35,781 nt of DNA from Phaeoceros laevis (taxonomy: Eukaryota > Anthocerotophyta > Anthocerotopsida > Notothyladales). The translations under genes and the position numbers were made by a program. The stretch lies in NCBI GenBank assembly GCA_049999765.1, contig JBNGIQ010009429.1:573887-609667 (forward strand), in the 5' to 3' direction. The stretch's first letter is position 1; every line of letters starts with the position of its first letter. This document shows positions 31,213 through 35,781 of this stretch, piece by piece. Below the pieces are notes generated by a model. The model worked only from the letters and a program-made list of their open reading frames with translations, ran no database searches and was not told the origin of the DNA.

Positions 31213-32301
31213 CTACGGAACATTTGGAAAGGTTTCACAGAGTGCTGATTTTACGATTGATTCTATGCTAGACGGTTCCGCCATAGCTCCGTTTCCTACA
31301 TCTCCACACGCAAGCCTTTTGGAAATGGGATGAATAATATTTACACCAAGCCCTTCAATTGCATCCAAATGCTTTTTCGTGAAGGGACTGTCCCACATGA
31401 AAGTGTTCATGGCAGGTGCTACTAACATAGGTTTAGAAAAGTCCCAAGCACGGACGATGCAAGTCAGAAGGTTGTCACACAGCCCACCAGCAACCTGCAC
31501 AGACGCGGGCAGAAGATCAGAGGCGTTGAGAGGCCATTCAAACCCCAGGAGCTCTGTTCAGCGGCCTTTCAGAGCCAAACCCTGACAGACCAAACACAAG
31601 CTTGGCTTGCACAAGGGACGATGGTTCTTTCTACGTTAACATATGGAGGGGTCCAAGCTAGGAGTAAGGCTCCACAATTCGACAGTGACGAAATGTGCTT
31701 GCCTAAAATCTGGCTCCACTACCAACAGCACTAAATTGAAAGTTCTCCCCTTGTCGCCACACCCCTCAGACACCAAACTCAAGTGTGGCATGCTAAAAAG
31801 GGGCAATGCTCTCTTCAGTGTTGCACATATGGAGGGGTCGAAGTAAGGAGCAGAGGTCCACAATTCGACAGTGACAAAATGTGCGTAGCTGCTATGGGGT
31901 TCTTAACAGGCTACACAGGTAACAGCACTAGTGTCCACTGGCCACCACACGCAACAAAATGTGATTGAGTAAAAGCTTACCTTAGCCAGCGTGTTAGCAG
32001 AGAGAGGAGCAATGACCAACGCATCCCCCCACCGCCGCAGCTCGATGTGGAGCACATCGTCCCCCACGGAACTCCACGTCGACCATTCCTCTTCGTCTGT
32101 GTAAAGCTTGACAGTAGGTGGAAGCGCACTTCTGTCGATGAAATGGAGGGCTGCCTTTGTCACCACCGCAGTCACCTCCGCCCAATCCGACAGGCTCCTG
32201 GCAAGAACCGCAAACTTTATAGCTGCAACACTCCCGCTCGCAGCCAGAATGATGTGAGGCTTTACCCTCTGCATGTTTTGGTCGCCAGTCCCGGTAGCCA
32301 T
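31213..32301 (-). CDS. HAL3: HAL3-type phosphopantothenoylcysteine decarboxylase, 2 exons
   Basis: Join (minus) 32301-31981 and 31494-31213: 603 nt, 200 aa, a phase-0 GT-AG intron of 486 nt. The enzyme is an FMN flavoprotein that decarboxylates 4'-phosphopantothenoylcysteine to 4'-phosphopantetheine in coenzyme A synthesis; plant HAL3 is also tied to salt tolerance. Seen motifs are LAASGSVAA (flavin phosphate), the active-site histidine in HIELRRW (about residue 85), APLSANTLAK joined across the intron to VAGGLCDNLLT, PAMNTFMW (substrate-binding PXMNXXMW) and the catalytic cysteine in ACGD (about 170). Length and motifs match Arabidopsis HAL3 (about 200 aa). The ATG at 32301 is used because the frame goes further only through GTG. 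The intron carries a dispersed repeat. Confidence 0.96.
31541..31885. repeat. Dispersed repeat R, copy B, inside the HAL3 intron
   Basis: Partner of 27400-27745. It also contains an internal direct repeat with 186-bp spacing: ATATGGAGGGG begins at 31641 and again at 31827, each followed by TCCACAATTCGACAGTGAC. It fills most of the 486-bp intron. Confidence 0.88.
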
Positions 32302-32474
32302 CACCAGCTTCTACTAACCTGAGACTAGGGAATGAGCATACCAAAGCAGGTTATTCAACAACAGCCACCGCATCGTATGAAAGCACCAGAAGTCCGAACC
32401 CCCTCAGGACTTCAGGGGCCCCGCGCCTACGCGACACCAGGACTGCTACGACAACAAACTTCGAAGCAACCTGA

Positions 32475-32540
32475 TGAGCTTGAAAGTGGCGGACTGTGAG
32501 CTTGAAATTGGCGGACTGTGAGCTTGAAATTGGCGGACTG
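32475..32540 (+). repeat. Three tandem 22-bp repeats with TTGGCGG core
   Basis: Units 32475-32496, 32497-32518 and 32519-32540 follow each other without spacing. Units 2 and 3 are identical; unit 1 has G for T, giving GTGGCGG rather than TTGGCGG. TTGGCGG resembles part of an E2F site (TTTSSCGS). Confidence 0.97.
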
Positions 32541-32615
32541 CCACAACTGGTAGAGACTGCCCCGAATGACCACCCCAGGCTCGTCGTCAAGTTTTAAATT
32601 CGTTTCGGCTTTTTC

Positions 32616-32625
32616 ACCCTAAACC
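32616..32625 (+). promoter_or_regulatory. Telo-box-like element before IMP4
   Basis: ACCCTAAACC, 57 bp before the chosen IMP4 ATG. Telo boxes (AAACCCTAA) are common near the start of plant ribosomal protein and ribosome biogenesis genes, which fits IMP4. A single match of this length could be chance. Confidence 0.5.
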
Positions 32626-32681
32626 TTATGCCGAGAACCTTATGCCGAGCTATACATGGTTCCGCGCTATTAGTGGAGGTC

Positions 32682-34065
32682 ATGGCAAGCACTCGAACCT
32701 ACGGCCATCCAACTAGTGGATCTTCCGCCGATGCACGCGGAATGGAGACCGACATCGACGATGAGTACGCCCACGCATCTGAAAGGGATCCGAAAATTCT
32801 TTTGACAACATCTCGGGATCCAAGTAGTCGGCTCACTCAGTTCGTCAAAGTACGGAAATACCTGCATCGGTCTGTAGTGGCATGCGACTCATGATTTACA
32901 CGACATTGATGTTTGGTTTTGATCCAGGAGCTGAAAATTGTGTTCCCAAATTCTCAAAGGATCAACCGTGGTGGCCAGGCAAGTTTGTAGGGGTCCCATT
33001 GATAGGAATTGCTGCAGTTTTCGTTCAAGCTCATGCTATTTCATTTCAAGAGGGACTGATGGGTTTGCAGGTTTAGGTTATATCAGAGATTGTCAAAGCG
33101 TGTCGGGCGAATGACTTCACCGATATAGTAATGGTTCATGAGCACAGGGGAGAACCAGATGGTATCATCATCTGCCACTTGCCATACGGTCCGACTGCCT
33201 ATTTTGGCCTCATGAATGTGGTCAGTACTCTTCTGTTTCTCACCCAAGAATGCTGAGTAATGCTGCACGGGCTGCCTGTAAGCAAGGCAGGTCGAAAGAT
33301 TGCTGGAAGTGCTGAGAGGTCTGTTGTAGGTGACCAGACATGATATCAGTGCAACTCAACCGCTTGGCACTGCGTCGGAAGCTTATCCTCATCTAATCTT
33401 TGACAATTTCAACACAAAGGTATGGTGGGCTGTTTGCTTGGTCGGCCTGCTGTTTCGTCCACTCTAAAGCTGCATCTGTACTGCTTTGCAATTTTGTATG
33501 AGCAATTATGAACTGTGCTCCTGTGCTGAGTGCTTCCTTGGTGGGAGACGCTTCTAGCGAGGGAAACGAGCAGCGAAGATCCTGAAGTATATGTTTCCAG
33601 TACCAAGACCAGATTCCAAGAGAACAATCTCTTTCATCAACAAGGCTGACAACATCTCTTTCAGGTACGATGCCGTTACCTGCGGAGGTTCAAAGTCAAG
33701 TCTTACCTTTGGAGAGAACTTCTAGCTGGATGGTCGTAGCATTAGCTCCTAACGGCGTGAACCTTGCTGCAGGCATCACGTATTTGAGAAATCCGCGGGA
33801 AAGCTTGCAGACCTGAAGGAAGTGGGGCCTCGCTTTGAACTGCGCCTTTACCAGGTACTTTGTGTGTGCCTGCATCCTGTTTTTGCCTTTACCTTTATGA
33901 ACTGCGTGCGACCTCTGTTGCAAAACATGTGAGGGCAACGCAAGTTTCTGAACCTGTGTGTTCTTGGTGCAGATAAAACTCGGCACAATGGATCAAGCTG
34001 AGGCACAAAATGAGTGGGTTATCAGGCCTTACATGAACACAGCTGCTCGTCAAACGCTGCTTTGA
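32682..34065 (+). CDS. IMP4: IMP4, Brix-domain U3 snoRNP protein, 7 exons, short N-terminus
   Basis: Join 32682-32849, 32928-32978, 33077-33220, 33330-33419, 33558-33664, 33773-33854, 33973-34065: 735 nt, 244 aa. IMP4 works with MPP10 and IMP3 in the small-subunit processome, nucleolar, for 18S rRNA maturation. Blocks in order are DDEYAHASERDPKILLTTSR, ELKIVFPNSQRINRGGQ, VHEHRGEPDGIIICHLPYGP, TAYFGLMNVVTRHDI, AYPHLIFDNF, ILKYMFPVPRPDSKR, EVGPRFELRLYQIKLGT and EWVIRPYMNT. The Brix domain is whole. Homologues are about 290 aa; the basic N-terminal 50-60 residues (LRREYLYRK type) are not found. Intron 2 uses a GC donor (CAG/GCAAGT at 32979). Alternative in-frame ATGs lie at 32628 and 32742. The C-terminus also ends a little early, without the usual basic tail. 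Confidence 0.93.
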
Positions 34066-34108
34066 TAATGTACTATAGCACATACAATTTTGCGGTTCAG
34101 GTCAGGGC

Positions 34109-34297
34109 ATGTATGGACAAATGGAGGAGGCGGGCTTCATTTTGGGTGACCATGTTACTTTTGCTTGCCTTCTGAAGGCCTGTGCAAGCACTGGTGCCTT
34201 GCAGATGGGCAGGGAGCTGCACTTAAAGATTATCAAAAGAGGTCGGCTGGATGATGTAGTGGTGGGCAACTGCCTGGTCGACATGTATGCAAAATGT
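34109..34297 (+). pseudogene. PPR gene fragment downstream of IMP4
   Basis: About 63 codons in one frame: MYGQMEEAGF, HVTFACLLKACASTGALQMG, RELHLKIIKRG and VVVGNCLVDMYAKC. After MYAKC the similarity ends abruptly. It has neither start nor C-terminus. It resembles the 24672 remnant more than the intact PPR gene. Confidence 0.85.
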
Positions 34298-34772
34298 GTG
34301 TGCCGAGTGATTTTGTATGCTGTGGTCTTGAAAGCTGTAGGGAGTGGAGACTGGCGGCCAGCGGCGCGCTCAGGGCGTCACGTGCTTCGTCGCGAGCTAC
34401 CCTGGCGGCCATGGACGCCCTCTGGGCGTCACGTGCTTCGTCGCATTCACATTTTCTGGTACTTACAAGCAACCGCAACGCTGTGGAACCCTCGTTTTCC
34501 GCTTAGTGCTGATTTGACAATGCCACAGCCAGCACTCGAGGAACGGAGGCCTCCATTGCTCACAATTTTGATGCATGCATCATTTTGCACGGAAGCACGC
34601 TGAAAGGTCCATATGTAGTAAGAATGCAGATGAGCACTCTAGCTCGTTGTCCCTCACGAAACCGAAACCGACGGTTGGCGATGTGTGGAAAATAGCCTGC
34701 CTGGGTAGTCAGGCGGCTGAGTGGCTGTGGCCATGCTGAGCTTACTACCTTGTACACACCGATGTGTTGCAG
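34298..34772. other. Interval before the ECA exons, no ECA 5' sequence
   Basis: Apart from the 51-bp tandem repeat I see no gene. In particular there is no DKTGTL phosphorylation-site exon or transmembrane exon that should precede the ECA exons. Confidence 0.6.
34351..34452 (+). repeat. 51-bp tandem repeat, two copies
   Basis: Two units with 51-bp period (34351 and 34402), each starting CTGGCGGCCA and containing the 21-bp identical part at 34373-34393 and 34424-34444 (core GGCGTCACGTGCTTCGTCGC). Unit length is a multiple of three. Confidence 0.88.
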
Positions 34773-35760
34773 ATAAAGCGTTGGGACAGGGAGGAAGTCA
34801 AGCCAAACACTTGGCCAGAGAATTTGCAGTCCATTGCGGAGGTGGCAGCTGCAGGGATTGGTTACAAGTCTCGCAATTATCGGGCCACAGGCATGCCCAC
34901 TCAAGCTGCACTTAAGGTGAGTGCCTGCAGTTTATGCGATACGAACAAGATCAACTGGTTCTTTGACAGCACTTAGGATGTGATGCCAATGCATGTCACA
35001 TTTGCAGGTCCTAGCTGAGAAGATGTGCGTTTCAGAGAAGAGAACACACTTCAGAACCCCTGCTGACCGTGAGGCGGTGGATCCCTCAGTTGATCAGGCA
35101 TCGGCTAAACTTGGTATTTGTTCCTGGCCTTGTTCAGAGAAAATTCTGATGTTGGACACACAGACCTGCGATGGTGGCTTTGTTCAGGCTGCTCCACTTC
35201 TCAAAAGTGATTAACTACGTTTGCTCAACTCTTGTCACCCAGGCTGCTGTGACTGGTGGGCTCAAAAGTATAAAAGGGTTGCCCTTTCAGAGTTTGACCG
35301 TGGTAGGAAGTCGATGAGTGTGATTGTCCGATCTACCAGTACTGGCCAGAACGTACTCCTTGTAAAGGTAAGGACTATTTGTTACTCGCTGGAAGTTGGC
35401 CAAGTGTTCCACCTTGTCACTTCGCAGACTGTGGTGATTGTGGTGTGAAGACAACATTTCCTCACCAATTTCACGTTCCAGGGAGCTGTAGAAAATGTTC
35501 TTGAAAGAAGTACCCGCTTGCAGCTTGCAAGTGCCGCAGTCGTTGAGCTACCTGACGCTGGTAGACAGTCCTTGCTGGCCAAGCTTACTAACTTGAGCTC
35601 TAAAGCACTTCGGTGTCTGGGATTCGCTTACAAAGAAGAGTTGGGGAAATTTGCCACATATGATGGAGAACAGCATCCAGCAAATAAGAAGCTGCTAGAT
35701 CCAGCCAATTCTTCCAAGATTGAAAGTGACTTGACATTTGTTGGGATGCTCGGTCTTCGG
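34773..35760 (+). CDS. ECA: ER-type Ca2+-ATPase (ECA, P-type IIA), four internal exons, 5' half missing
   Basis: Exons 34773-34916, 35008-35113, 35243-35367 and 35482-35760 have consistent phases (0, 1, 0, 0), GT-AG borders and no stops; a donor GTAAGT at 35761 leads out of the window. Together 218 codons of the nucleotide-binding (N) domain: NTWPENLQSIAEVAAAG, GMPTQAALKVLAEKM, SEFDRGRKSMSVIV, LLVK/GAVENVLERST, SSKALRCLGFAYKEELG and SDLTFVGMLGLR. These match Arabidopsis ECA1/ECA4. ECA pumps move Ca2+ (and Mn2+) into the ER or endomembranes using ATP and have about 1050 aa. The first 450 or so residues (M1-M4, actuator domain and the phosphorylated aspartate DKTGT) should lie upstream but are not found; IMP4 and a PPR remnant stand there instead. 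It may be a truncated copy or a mis-join. The 3' part continues beyond the window. Confidence 0.9.
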
Positions 35761-35781
35761 GTAAGTTTGGTACGCTTTTTG

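Larger units (their letters stand above)
32302..32681. promoter_or_regulatory. Divergent HAL3/IMP4 promoter region
   Basis: A 380-bp spacer between two start codons pointing away from each other. It contains three tandem 22-bp repeats (32475-32540), a telo-box-like ACCCTAAACC (32616-32625) and a short direct repeat of ACCTTATGCCGAG (from 32624 and again from about 32637). No TATA box is evident. Confidence 0.7.

Noticed and set aside
31636-31863. 75-codon minus-strand frame in the HAL3 intron, similar to one at 27478-27684
   Set aside because: The similarity comes from the dispersed repeat as a whole; indels between copies break the frame outside a 30-codon core, so coding is not supported.
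32475-32540. Short direct repeats considered as a CRISPR-like array
   Set aside because: Three contiguous 22-bp units without spacers in a plant promoter; not CRISPR.

Overview
The window is nuclear DNA of a land plant. It has spliced genes with short GT-AG introns (about 80-490 nt), an intron-free PLS-class pentatricopeptide repeat (PPR) gene, the tail of a Ty1/copia retrotransposon, and plant forms of RH42, hyccin, PITH, HAL3, IMP4, an ER-type Ca2+-ATPase and phenylcoumaran benzylic ether reductase (PCBER). The PPR style and compact introns make me lean towards a seed-free vascular plant (lycophyte or fern), but that is an impression. A 10-N gap shows this is a draft assembly.

Layout. 1-1400: 3' end of a copia element and the start of its LTR. 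1401-5544: no recognisable gene. 5545-6120 (-): PITH-domain protein. 7013-9676 (+): PPR protein with E-type C-terminus. 10576-11326: cluster of three related MITE-like elements, one inverted. 12521-17134 (-): RH42/Prp5/DDX46-type DEAD-box helicase with a very long charged N-terminus, interrupted by the gap. 17993-19983 (+): hyccin in seven exons. 20462-21774 (+): PCBER-like copy 1, five exons. 22346-23764 (-): F-box protein. 24672-25067: PPR remnant. 25851-26190 and 27025-27440: two decayed N-terminal pieces of BAHD acyltransferase genes. 27921-28053: orphan last exon of a third PCBER copy. 28806-30108 (+): PCBER-like copy 2. 31213-32301 (-): HAL3/PPCDC in two exons. 32682-34065 (+): IMP4 in seven exons, divergent from HAL3 across a 380-bp spacer. 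34109-34297: another PPR remnant. 34773-35760 (+): four in-frame exons of an ECA-type Ca2+-ATPase whose 5' half is absent from the window.

The genes fall into unrelated housekeeping jobs: pre-mRNA splicing (RH42), PI4P synthesis at the plasma membrane (hyccin), coenzyme A synthesis (HAL3), ribosome biogenesis (IMP4), calcium transport (ECA) and organelle RNA processing (PPR). The exception is the 20.4-30.1 kb block, where PCBER copies alternate with acyltransferase remnants, both phenylpropanoid-type families. This block looks like a birth-and-death tandem array. I found no clearly new molecular system. The most notable structures are an exact 117-codon internal triplication in the PPR gene, three tandem 22-bp repeats in the HAL3/IMP4 divergent promoter, a 76-bp micro-inversion between PCBER flanks, a repeat shared by the HAL3 intron and the BAHD remnant, and 47-bp identical sequences on both sides of the assembly gap.
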